Below the pieces are notes generated by a model. That model was given only the letters and a program-made list of their open reading frames with translations, was not told the DNA's origin and made no database searches. This document shows positions 55,710 to 63,381 of a DNA stretch of 64,000 nucleotides, piece by piece. This DNA comes from Bacteroidales bacterium. GTDB taxonomy: Bacteria; Bacteroidota; Bacteroidia; Bacteroidales; WCHB1-69. Each line of letters begins with the position of its first letter. The stretch's first letter is position 1. A program made the position numbers and the translations under genes. The stretch lies in assembly GCA_017525245.1 (NCBI GenBank), contig JAFXTE010000020.1:1-64000 (forward strand). Reading direction: 5' to 3'.

Positions 55710-57140
55710 TTACATAAATAAATCGTTCAGGCAAACTTCGTTTTGGATATTGCCTGAATATGCGTTATGTGCTAAGCCATCGGTTGTCACGAATACCGTG
55801 TGAAGGGCTTTTTTTGTCTTTGAAACTTCTGCAAAAATGCTTTTCCGACGACTTAATTTTTCCTGATAGGCTTCAGTAATGGTGAATTTGTAGTTTGAAT
55901 ATTTTATCTCGCAAAGGTCTATGATGCCGTCACTTCGATCTATAAGCAGGTCTATTTGCACTCCTTCGCTGGCTGTTGCAGAAGGATTATTCTTTGGATT
56001 ATAACGCCAAGCGTACTCGTTGGTTAATACGCCGCTGATTCCGAGTTTTTGTTTGATTTGGTCAATATGCCATAAACAAGTACGTTCGAAAGCACGTCCA
56101 CACCAGTTGTTGTACTGCGGCTTGCCTTCCATGGCTTGCCAGAAGTTCTTGCCATGACGCTTGCCCTGAATGAACTCATAATAAAATAGGGTATAGTGAT
56201 CAATAAGTTGGAATATTTCATCCTTCACCTGTTTGCCTAACATGGAATAGCCACGGATGAATCCGCACCACTCGAGTTCCTTCAATATTTCAGACAAAGC
56301 ACCATTGTCGTCCAATTTCCCTTTCTCAATGATTTCCAACCGGGTCATTCCTTCTTTTTTTTCAGCTAACAAGCTAATAATCTTGATGTAAGGATCTGGT
56401 TTCTTGAAAAGTGAGGCGTAAAGCATGCTGAATTCGTCGTGCATGTCGCCATCTTCTGAAAAAATAAGGCGATCTATTTCTTGTGAGAGGCTGGCGCCTT
56501 TATTCAGCAGACTCCAATAATACGGGATACCACCGAGTATCATATATCCATTCAGGATTTGCTTTCGAGTCATCTCAATTCCGCGCGACTCCATCATTTC
56601 TTCGCATAGGCGAAGTGAAAAGGGTTTTAGTGCAATACGGTGGGTGAGTCGGTTATGTAGTCCACCTTTGTTTTTGATTATCTTTTTCACCATCCAAGAT
56701 GTGGCACTACCACAGACCACAAAGACGATGTCTTTTCTGGCTGAAGCCCATCCGTTCCAAAAAGATTCAAGTTCGGAAAGAAAACCGGAACGCGGTGCAT
56801 CCATCCAAGGTAGCTCGTCAAGGAATATAACTTTTTTACCTTCGGGTTGTAGCGAAATGAAACGCTTGAGTTCAGAAAAGGCAGTCATCCAATTGGTTAA
56901 TACGGGTGGTAAGTCTGTCAATCCATGTTCTTTTAATGCCATGCGAAAGCGTGCCAGTTGTTTTTTTGTATGAGTTTTAGCTGCTCCTGTGAACTGGAAT
57001 GTAAAATGATAGTCATACGACTCGCGTATCAGAAATGTCTTCCCGACACGGCGACGACCATACACAGCGATAAACTGAGAATACTCATCTGTAAGTGCTT
57101 CTTTTAGAATTTGTTGCTCTTTTTCTCTTCCTATTAGCAT
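55710..57140 (-). CDS. AAA ATPase with PD-(D/E)XK C-terminal domain
   Basis: A 476-aa protein of the archaeal-type ATPase / DUF234 group. Walker A is GRRRVGKT (28-35), with Walker B VIFLDELPWM and a sensor VFVVCGSATSW. A winged-helix middle part follows (GMTRLEIIEKGKLDDNGALSEILKELE). The C-terminal nuclease-like motif is QIDLLIDRSDGIIDLCEIKYS, with D and ExK residues. Such genes are common and often mobile in Bacteroidota; their role is unclear. Its own -7 box lies at 57157-57164. Confidence 0.88.
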   Translation of the reverse strand: MLIGREKEQQILKEALTDEYSQFIAVYGRRRVGKTFLIRESYDYHFTFQFTGAAKTHTKKQLARFRMALKEHGLTDLPPVLTNWMTAFSELKRFISLQPEGKKVIFLDELPWMDAPRSGFLSELESFWNGWASARKDIVFVVCGSATSWMVKKIIKNKGGLHNRLTHRIALKPFSLRLCEEMMESRGIEMTRKQILNGYMILGGIPYYWSLLNKGASLSQEIDRLIFSEDGDMHDEFSMLYASLFKKPDPYIKIISLLAEKKEGMTRLEIIEKGKLDDNGALSEILKELEWCGFIRGYSMLGKQVKDEIFQLIDHYTLFYYEFIQGKRHGKNFWQAMEGKPQYNNWCGRAFERTCLWHIDQIKQKLGISGVLTNEYAWRYNPKNNPSATASEGVQIDLLIDRSDGIIDLCEIKYSNYKFTITEAYQEKLSRRKSIFAEVSKTKKALHTVFVTTDGLAHNAYSGNIQNEVCLNDLFM

Positions 57141-57156
57141 AACCTGAATTTTTTTG

Positions 57157-57164
57157 CAAAGATA
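57157..57164 (-). promoter_or_regulatory. -7 box for the AAA ATPase gene
   Basis: CAAAGATA on the plus strand is TATCTTTG on the minus strand, 16 bp from the start codon. Confidence 0.55.
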
Positions 57165-57172
57165 GAAAAAAT

Positions 57173-57227
57173 AACCATAAACCAGCGGAATCTAAAAAAC
57201 AATTATAGATTCCGCTGGTTTACGGTT
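57173..57227 (-). terminator. Terminator hairpin after uup
   Basis: 22-bp arms (57173-57194, 57206-57227) with one mismatch and an 11-nt loop. It separates uup from the AAA promoter. Confidence 0.7.
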
Positions 57228-57230
57228 ACA

Positions 57231-57257
57231 GCAGAGACGATGCATGCACGTCTCTAC
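57231..57257. repeat. GCAGAGACG palindrome variant
   Basis: Arms GCAGAGACG/CGTCTCTAC around ATGCATGCA; flanking GTTACA/TGTTAC extends the pairing. It lies just beside the uup terminator hairpin. Confidence 0.8.
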
Positions 57258-57295
57258 TGTTACCTCTTCACAAACTTCACTATCTTACTGGTTAA

Positions 57296-59179
57296 TCATC
57301 CCTCCTTTTCCGACAGTTCCATCCACCGCTCGGTCTTCTCATCTAACAGCTGGTTGAGTTCGTTGTAGCGTTTGCCCCACTCGGCGAAGTCTTCGGGCGT
57401 GCCTTTGCCCATCGCCATTTTCTCTTCGAGAATCTTCTTCTCGATTTCCATGTTGGCGATGTCGGTCTCCAAGGATTCTAACTCGCGTTTTTCTTTGTAA
57501 GTCAGCTTGTTGGGTTGTGGTGTGCGTTGGGGTTTCACCGGCTCGGGACGAGCGGCCTTCTCAATCCGTTTCTGAATGCGCCGTTCCTTCTCACGCTGCT
57601 GCCGGTAGTCTTCGTAGTTGCCCCAGCAGTCGCGGATGACGCCGTCGCCCTCGAACACGAAGAGGTGATCGACTAACTTGTTCATCAGCCAGCGGTCGTG
57701 GGAGACGATGAGCAGACATCCCTCGAAGTTGCCGAGGAAGTCCTCCAGCAGGTTCAGCGTGTCGATGTCGAAGTCGTTGGTGGGCTCGTCGAGGATGAGG
57801 AAGTTGGGGTTTTTGAGCAACGTGATGAGCAGGTGCAGCTTCCGTTTCTCGCCGCCGCTGAGGTCGTCGTAGTAGGTGTACTGCAGACTGTATGGAAACC
57901 CGAAGTGATTCAGGAAATTGCTGGCACTCATATAGTTGCCGTTTTCCATTCTGATGACTTCGGCGTGCTCCTTCACCAACTCCAGCACGATTTTGTTACC
58001 GGCGTATTCCATCCCGTTCTGCGAGAAGTAACCGAACTTGATGGTTTGTCCGGGGGTGATTTTGCCGCCGTCGGGAATCACCTCGCCCATGATCATCTTC
58101 AGGAAGGTGCTCTTGCCGGAGCCGTTCTTGCCCACGATGCCGCACTTTTCCCCTTTCTTGAAGATGTAAGAGAAGTCCTTGACGATGGTCTGGTCGGGAT
58201 AGGCGAAATCCAGATGACTGATTTCCAATATTTTGTGTCCAATTCGCTCGGCCTGCACTTTGAAGCCCTCAGAGGCGGCCTCGCTGCGTACGCTCACCGC
58301 TTCCTGCAGTTTCTCGAAGTTGTTGATGCGAGCGCGGGCTTTGGAGGTGCGGGCCTGCGGGGAAGTATGTACCCACGCGAGCTCTTTTCGGTAAAGCTGC
58401 CGCAGCTTCTCCTGCTCGGCGGCGGCGTTGGCCAACCGCTCGGCCTTCTTCTCCAAGAAATAGTCGTACTTACCCCGGTAATGGTACAAGTTGCCGTTGG
58501 AAAGTTCGAAAATGTCGTTGCAGACGCGGTCGAGGAAGGAACGGTCGTGGGTGACCATCAGCAGGGTGATATTGGCGGTGGAGAGGTAGTTCTCCAACCA
58601 TTCGGTCATCTCGATGTCGAGATGGTTGGTGGGCTCGTCGAGGATGAGCAGGTCGGTGTCGGCGATGAGCGTTTTGGCGAGCGCGGCCTTCTTCCGCTGA
58701 CCACCGGAGAGCTCGCCAACGTTCTTCAGCACGTCGTTAATGCCGAATTTGGAGAGAATCTCCTTCACCTTCGATTCGTAGTCCCAAGCTTGCAGCCGGT
58801 CTAGGTCGGAGATGGCCTTCTCCATACGCTCCTGCGGCACCTCATGGCCGCTTTCCATCAGAGTTACGCAGGTTTCATACTCTTTAATCGCTTCGAATAC
58901 AGGGGTTTGCGTATCGAAAAGAGTGTCCAACACCGAGCTGTCGTCGTTGAAGTCGTCCCGTTGCGGCAAATACGACACCACAATATCATTGCGGATGATG
59001 ACCTGCCCCTCGTCGGGGGTGTCGAATCCGGCAATGATATTGAGGAGCGTGCTTTTCCCCGTGCCGTTGCGGGCGATGAGGGCGCTTTTCTGCCCCTTCT
59101 CCAGCCCAAACGTAATCTGGTGGAAGAGTTCCTTCTCGCCCACGGACTTGGAGACTTTATCGACGGTGAGATAGTTCAT
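57296..59179 (-). CDS. uup: ABC-F ATPase (Uup type)
   Basis: A 627-aa soluble ABC-F protein that acts on ribosomes or DNA intermediates. It holds two ABC cassettes: Walker A ARNGTGKST and GKNGSGKST, signatures LSGGQRKKAAL and LSGGEKRKLHL, and Walker B DLLILDEPTNH and FLILDEPTND. A linker lies between them, and the C-terminal coiled coil of Uup is present (KEKRELESLETDIANMEIEKKILEEK). It follows ridA, with the whole gap a heptamer array that stops at its ATG. Confidence 0.93.
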   Translation of the reverse strand: MNYLTVDKVSKSVGEKELFHQITFGLEKGQKSALIARNGTGKSTLLNIIAGFDTPDEGQVIIRNDIVVSYLPQRDDFNDDSSVLDTLFDTQTPVFEAIKEYETCVTLMESGHEVPQERMEKAISDLDRLQAWDYESKVKEILSKFGINDVLKNVGELSGGQRKKAALAKTLIADTDLLILDEPTNHLDIEMTEWLENYLSTANITLLMVTHDRSFLDRVCNDIFELSNGNLYHYRGKYDYFLEKKAERLANAAAEQEKLRQLYRKELAWVHTSPQARTSKARARINNFEKLQEAVSVRSEAASEGFKVQAERIGHKILEISHLDFAYPDQTIVKDFSYIFKKGEKCGIVGKNGSGKSTFLKMIMGEVIPDGGKITPGQTIKFGYFSQNGMEYAGNKIVLELVKEHAEVIRMENGNYMSASNFLNHFGFPYSLQYTYYDDLSGGEKRKLHLLITLLKNPNFLILDEPTNDFDIDTLNLLEDFLGNFEGCLLIVSHDRWLMNKLVDHLFVFEGDGVIRDCWGNYEDYRQQREKERRIQKRIEKAARPEPVKPQRTPQPNKLTYKEKRELESLETDIANMEIEKKILEEKMAMGKGTPEDFAEWGKRYNELNQLLDEKTERWMELSEKEG

Positions 59180-59264
59180 GCTGGCTTTTAGCTTTTAGCT
59201 TTTGGCCTTTAGCCAATGGCCAATAGCTAATAGCTAATAGCCAATAGCTAATAGCCAAAAACTA
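59180..59264. repeat. Heptamer arrays spanning the ridA-uup gap
   Basis: On the minus strand, after the ridA TAG stop, units ggctatt, agctatt, ggctatt, agctatt, agctatt, ggccatt run to ggctaaa, ggccaaa, agctaaa, agctaaa, ending at the uup ATG. The second half is partly the inverse of the first. Confidence 0.85.
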
Positions 59265-59636
59265 TTTCGCGGCAATGACCTCAATTTCGACCATCACGCC
59301 TTTGGGGAGGTCGCGCACGGCGAAGGCGGCGCGGGCGGGCGGGTTGGAAGGGAAGCGGGTCGCATAGACCTCGTTCATCGCGCCGAAGTTGGCGATGTCG
59401 CTGAGCAGACAGGTGGTTTTCACCACGTTGTCGAAGGTATAGCCGGCCTCGTCGAGGATGGCGGCGATGTTCTTCATCACCTGCTCGGTTTGGGCGGTAA
59501 TGCCCTCAGGCACAGTGCCGTCGGCGGGATTCACGGGGATTTGACCGGAGATGAACAACATTCCGTTGGCTTCAATAGCTTGGCTGTACGGCCCGATGGC
59601 GGCCGGTGCATTGTTGGTATGGATTATTTTCTTCAT
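59262..59636 (-). CDS. ridA: RidA family enamine/imine deaminase
   Basis: Hydrolyses reactive 2-aminoacrylate formed by PLP enzymes. The 124-aa product has normal length: NAPAAIGPYSQAIEANGMLFISGQIP at the start, then the catalytic Arg and Glu region FPSNPPARAAFAVRDLPKGVMVEIEVIA. ATG 59636 is the RidA start; the long upstream extension of the frame overlaps atpB antisense and is not supported. A -7 box lies upstream. Confidence 0.96.
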   Translation of the reverse strand: MKKIIHTNNAPAAIGPYSQAIEANGMLFISGQIPVNPADGTVPEGITAQTEQVMKNIAAILDEAGYTFDNVVKTTCLLSDIANFGAMNEVYATRFPSNPPARAAFAVRDLPKGVMVEIEVIAAK

Positions 59637-59657
59637 AATGGTAAAAATTTGAAAGCG

Positions 59658-59665
59658 CAAAGATA
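59658..59665 (-). promoter_or_regulatory. -7 box for ridA-uup
   Basis: CAAAGATA on the plus strand is TATCTTTG on the minus strand, 22 bp before the ridA start. Confidence 0.65.
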
Positions 59666-59792
59666 GCATTTTTGTGGAGTGGATTTTTTCATCAACAAAA
59701 AAAAGCGAATAAACCGAAAAATCGTATATTGCACGGCTTTTTAAATTAAGCGGTAGAAGGTTTTGAATTAAGATATAACTAGTTATAAATGT

Positions 59793-60977
59793 ATGAGTTA
59801 TAAAGGTTTCAAGATAAAACTGGCAACGATGGTTTGTGCACTGCTGATGGTTTTCGCGTGCCAAAACGGGTTTGCCCAGACAACAGAAACGGTCGACGCG
59901 GATAATGTGGAAGCTGTAGCTGAAGCGGCACAAGAGGAAGTGTTTGACGCCGGTCCTTTCATCATAGAACACGTCATCGACAGCTATGGCTGGCACATCT
60001 GCGGCAGCGGTGAAAAGAGCGTTACCATCCCGTTGCCCGTCATTTTGTTCAACGAGGGCCGCCCCGTGGTCTTCCTGTCGAACAAGTTCCACCACGGCGA
60101 GGCCGCCTACAATGGCTATGCCATGGGTTGGGAGGAAAACACCAAAGGCCGTATCGTCAAACTCGAGGGCAACTATTCCGACTACACCGGTCACCTTGAA
60201 GAGGGTGAAGCATACGCCAACCACGTCTGCAAGTGGGACATCTCCATCACCAAGAACGTCTGTGCCCTGCTCATTTCTATCATCTTGATAACCTGCATTT
60301 TCCTGTCCGTAGCGAAACGCTACCGCGAGCATCCCGATGAGGTGCCGAGCGGTTTGCAGGCTCTCGTGGAACCGCTCATCGTGTTTATCCAGGACGAGGT
60401 AATCACCCCGTCATTGGGCAAAAACTCCAACAAATACGCGCCTTACCTGCTCACGCTGTTCTTCTTCATTTTCCTGAACAACATGCTGGGCATCGTCCCA
60501 ATTTTCCCGGGCGGCGCGAACCTCACCGGAAACATCGCCGTCACCGGCATTCTGGCGCTCATCACCTTCTTCGTGACCACCTTCTCCTCCGGCAAAGAGT
60601 ACTGGAAAGACATCTTCAACACGCCCGGAGTGCCGTGGTGGCTGAAGGTTCCGCTGCCTCTCATGCCGTTAGTGGAGACCATCGGCATCTTCACGAAGCC
60701 GTTTGTGTTGATGGTGCGACTTTTCGCCAACATCACCGCCGGCCATATCATCACGCTGGCGTTTGTTTCATTGATTTTTATTTTCGGTCAGATGAACCCG
60801 GTCATCGGCTGGGCGGTCTCTCCGGTCTCCATTTTCTTCTACATCTTCATGGGTCTGATGGAGCTTCTGGTGGCGTTCATTCAGGCGTTCGTGTTCACGT
60901 TGTTAAGCGCGATGTACATCGGCATGGCCATCGGCGAGGAGGAACACGAAGAGAAAACAGCAATGGTGGAAGCTTAA
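59793..60977 (+). CDS. atpB: ATP synthase F0 subunit a
   Basis: A 394-aa membrane subunit forming the proton half-channels. The first 150 residues are an extension with a signal-like start (MSYKGFKIKLATMVCALLMVFA) seen in other Bacteroidota a subunits. The core has about five helices and the essential Arg in LMVRLFANITAGHII, next to LMELLVAFIQAFVFTLLSAMYI. First gene of atpBEF. No exact promoter box is seen before it; TATATTGC near 59727 is a poor match. Confidence 0.95.
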   Translation: MSYKGFKIKLATMVCALLMVFACQNGFAQTTETVDADNVEAVAEAAQEEVFDAGPFIIEHVIDSYGWHICGSGEKSVTIPLPVILFNEGRPVVFLSNKFHHGEAAYNGYAMGWEENTKGRIVKLEGNYSDYTGHLEEGEAYANHVCKWDISITKNVCALLISIILITCIFLSVAKRYREHPDEVPSGLQALVEPLIVFIQDEVITPSLGKNSNKYAPYLLTLFFFIFLNNMLGIVPIFPGGANLTGNIAVTGILALITFFVTTFSSGKEYWKDIFNTPGVPWWLKVPLPLMPLVETIGIFTKPFVLMVRLFANITAGHIITLAFVSLIFIFGQMNPVIGWAVSPVSIFFYIFMGLMELLVAFIQAFVFTLLSAMYIGMAIGEEEHEEKTAMVEA

Positions 60978-60983
60978 ACAGTT

Positions 60984-61003
60984 GAACTTTGAACTTTGAA
61001 CCA
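60984..61003. repeat. Short heptamer run (gaacttt)
   Basis: Units gaacttt, gaacttt, gaaccaa between atpB and atpE, six bases after the atpB stop. Confidence 0.6.
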
Positions 61004-61024
61004 ATAGATAGTAACCCTTTTTAA

Positions 61025-61321
<297 letters not shown>

Positions 61322-61394
61322 TGAATGGAAAAGTTCCTTCGCGGTTGGCGGAGGAACTTTCCTTTTTAGTTGTAAATCAAAAAATTAAACATAT

Positions 61395-61889
61395 ATGGAA
61401 TTGATAAAACCCTCATTCGGACTTATCTTTTGGATGCTCATCGGATTTGGCATTCTTTTTTTCATCTTGGCGAAATTCGCATGGCCGATCATCACCAATG
61501 GTATCGCCTCTCGCAACAAAAAGATTGCTGACCAGTTGGAGGAGGCCGCCAAAATTCACGAAGAGATGCAGTCTTTGAACAAGAAACATGAGGAAATGAT
61601 GGCCCAAGCCAAAGCTGAGCGCGATGCACTTCTTGCCGAAGCCCGCAAAGTGAGCGATGAGATGTACGAGAAGGCCAAACTCAAAGCTTCCGCCGAAAGC
61701 CAGGCGATGATTGAGGATGCCAAGAAGGCTATCTACTTCGAGAAGATGAAGGCCATCACTGATGCCAAGAATGCCATCGCCAATTTCTCCATTGACATCG
61801 CCCAGAAGGTGATTACCGAAGAGCTGAAAGACCGCGAAAAGCAGGAAGCTCTCGTGGAAAAATGGCTTGAAGATTGCCATTTCAACTAA
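61395..61889 (+). CDS. atpF: ATP synthase F0 subunit b
   Basis: A 164-aa peripheral-stalk subunit: one N-terminal transmembrane helix (LIFWMLIGFGILFFILAKFAWPII), then a long charged coiled coil (KKIADQLEEAAKIHEEMQSLNKKHEEM) to the C terminus. It would normally be followed by atpH, but here a secreted peptidase gene follows and atpH lies at 28494. Confidence 0.96.
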   Translation: MELIKPSFGLIFWMLIGFGILFFILAKFAWPIITNGIASRNKKIADQLEEAAKIHEEMQSLNKKHEEMMAQAKAERDALLAEARKVSDEMYEKAKLKASAESQAMIEDAKKAIYFEKMKAITDAKNAIANFSIDIAQKVITEELKDREKQEALVEKWLEDCHFN

Positions 61890-61902
61890 TTTTGTATTTT
61901 TG
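61874..61902 (+). promoter_or_regulatory. Promoter for the C1 peptidase
   Basis: TATTTTTG (61895-61902) with TTG at 61874-61876, 18 bp upstream. It lies at the atpF end, marking the peptidase as a separate unit. Confidence 0.6.
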
Positions 61903-61938
61903 CACTTTAATTTTATCACTTAAATAAGCATTATTCAA

Positions 61939-63162
61939 ATGAAAAAACTATCCGTATTATTGGTAACAGCCGCATTGCTTGCCTGCAATGTCTCTTTCGC
62001 CCAAGACAAAGAGAAAACGGAAGAGGAAGGCTACATCTTTAAGGTCACCAAGGAATTACCGATCACTTCCATTAAGGATCAGAACCGTGCTGGCACATGC
62101 TGGTGCTACTCCGGTTTGGCATTCCTCGAATCTGAACTTCTCCGTATGGGAAAAGGCGAGTATGACCTTTCGGAAATGTACATTGTGGCAAACACTTACA
62201 ATGACAGAGCCAAAGCAGCCGTCCGTATGCACGGCGACGTTTCCTTCTCACAAGGCGGTTCTTTCTACGATGTGATTTACGGTATGAAGGCGTTTGGTTT
62301 GGTTCCTGAGGCTGAGATGCGTCCGGGTGCCGCATACGGTGACACACTTTCTGACCACGGCGAGCTTTCCGACATCACCGATGCCATCGTCGATGCCATC
62401 GCCAAGAAAGAGCACAAGAAACTGCAATGCGATGCCAACGGCAATCCCCTTTGGCTGAAGGCCATCTCCGCTGTCCATGAGATTTACCTCGGCCAATGCC
62501 CGAAGGAATTCTCCTACAAAGGCGTGACCTACACCCCGCAATCCTTCTACAACTCACTGGGTCTCAATCCTGATGACTATGTCTCCATCACTTCCTACAC
62601 GCATCATCCTTTCTACGAGAAATTCGTTTTGGAAATCCAAGACAACTGGCGTTGGGGTCAGTCTTACAATGTGCCGTTGGATGAAATGATGCAGATTTTC
62701 GACTACGCCATCGACAATGGTTACACCATCGCTTGGGGTTCCGACGTTTCCGAACCCGGTTTCCGCAACAACATCAAGAACGGTTTCTGTGTGCTTCCCG
62801 ACCTCGAGGCTAAAGCTCAGGTTGGCAGCGACATGGCTCACTGGACCGGTCTGACCACCACCGAGCGTAACAAAGAGTCCCAGACCAAGCCCACGCCGCA
62901 ACGCTGGGTCACCCAAGCCGAGCGTCAAGCCGCTTACGACAACTGGGAGACCACCGACGACCACGGCATGTTGATCTACGGTAAGGCTACCGACCAAATG
63001 GGCAACGAGTACTACATGGTGAAGAATTCTTGGGGCAAATACGGAAAATATGACGGTATGTTCTATGTCTCTAAAGCATTCGCCCGCTACAAAACCATGA
63101 ACATCCTCGTCCACAAGGATGGTATCCCGAAAGACATCAAGAAGAAATTGGGTATTAAATAG
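61939..63162 (+). CDS. Exported papain-like (C1B) peptidase
   Basis: A 407-aa bleomycin-hydrolase / PepC-type cysteine peptidase. The catalytic set is visible: oxyanion Gln48 and Cys54 in QNRAGTCWCYS, His342 in DDHGMLIYG, Asn363 in VKNSWGKYG. Unlike cytoplasmic PepC it has a signal peptide (cut near SFA; ALLAC could be a lipobox), so it works in the periplasm or outside, probably in peptide breakdown. It ends at a hairpin terminator. Confidence 0.93.
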   Translation: MKKLSVLLVTAALLACNVSFAQDKEKTEEEGYIFKVTKELPITSIKDQNRAGTCWCYSGLAFLESELLRMGKGEYDLSEMYIVANTYNDRAKAAVRMHGDVSFSQGGSFYDVIYGMKAFGLVPEAEMRPGAAYGDTLSDHGELSDITDAIVDAIAKKEHKKLQCDANGNPLWLKAISAVHEIYLGQCPKEFSYKGVTYTPQSFYNSLGLNPDDYVSITSYTHHPFYEKFVLEIQDNWRWGQSYNVPLDEMMQIFDYAIDNGYTIAWGSDVSEPGFRNNIKNGFCVLPDLEAKAQVGSDMAHWTGLTTTERNKESQTKPTPQRWVTQAERQAAYDNWETTDDHGMLIYGKATDQMGNEYYMVKNSWGKYGKYDGMFYVSKAFARYKTMNILVHKDGIPKDIKKKLGIK

Positions 63163-63192
63163 GGAACAACTTCAAGAGTCTTAATAACAAGA

Positions 63193-63230
63193 AGGTGTGT
63201 CGAACTCACGTTTGACACACTTTTCTTTTT
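63193..63230 (+). terminator. Rho-independent terminator
   Basis: Arms GTGTGTCGAAC and GTTTGACACAC (one mismatch), with a T-rich tail. It is related in sequence to the 47073 hairpin. Confidence 0.8.
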
Positions 63231-63340
63231 ATATGGCAAAAAACAGCGCGAAATCAACATAATAATACAAGATTTCACTTTTCTATCTGTAGAGCTGACA
63301 AAAAAAATCACAGATGCCTTCACATTCTAAAAAATTTTGT

Positions 63341-63348
63341 TATTTTTG
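63341..63348 (+). promoter_or_regulatory. -7 box for the acyltransferase gene
   Basis: TATTTTTG, an exact match 33 bp before ATG 63382. Confidence 0.6.
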
Positions 63349-63381
63349 CGTTTCGGTTGCAAACACTTTGAAAAAACTGGC

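Noticed and set aside
59637-60332. Long minus-strand open frame extending ridA upstream by about 230 codons
   Set aside because: It is antisense to atpB, has no family features and crosses the ridA promoter; ATG 59636 gives exact RidA length.
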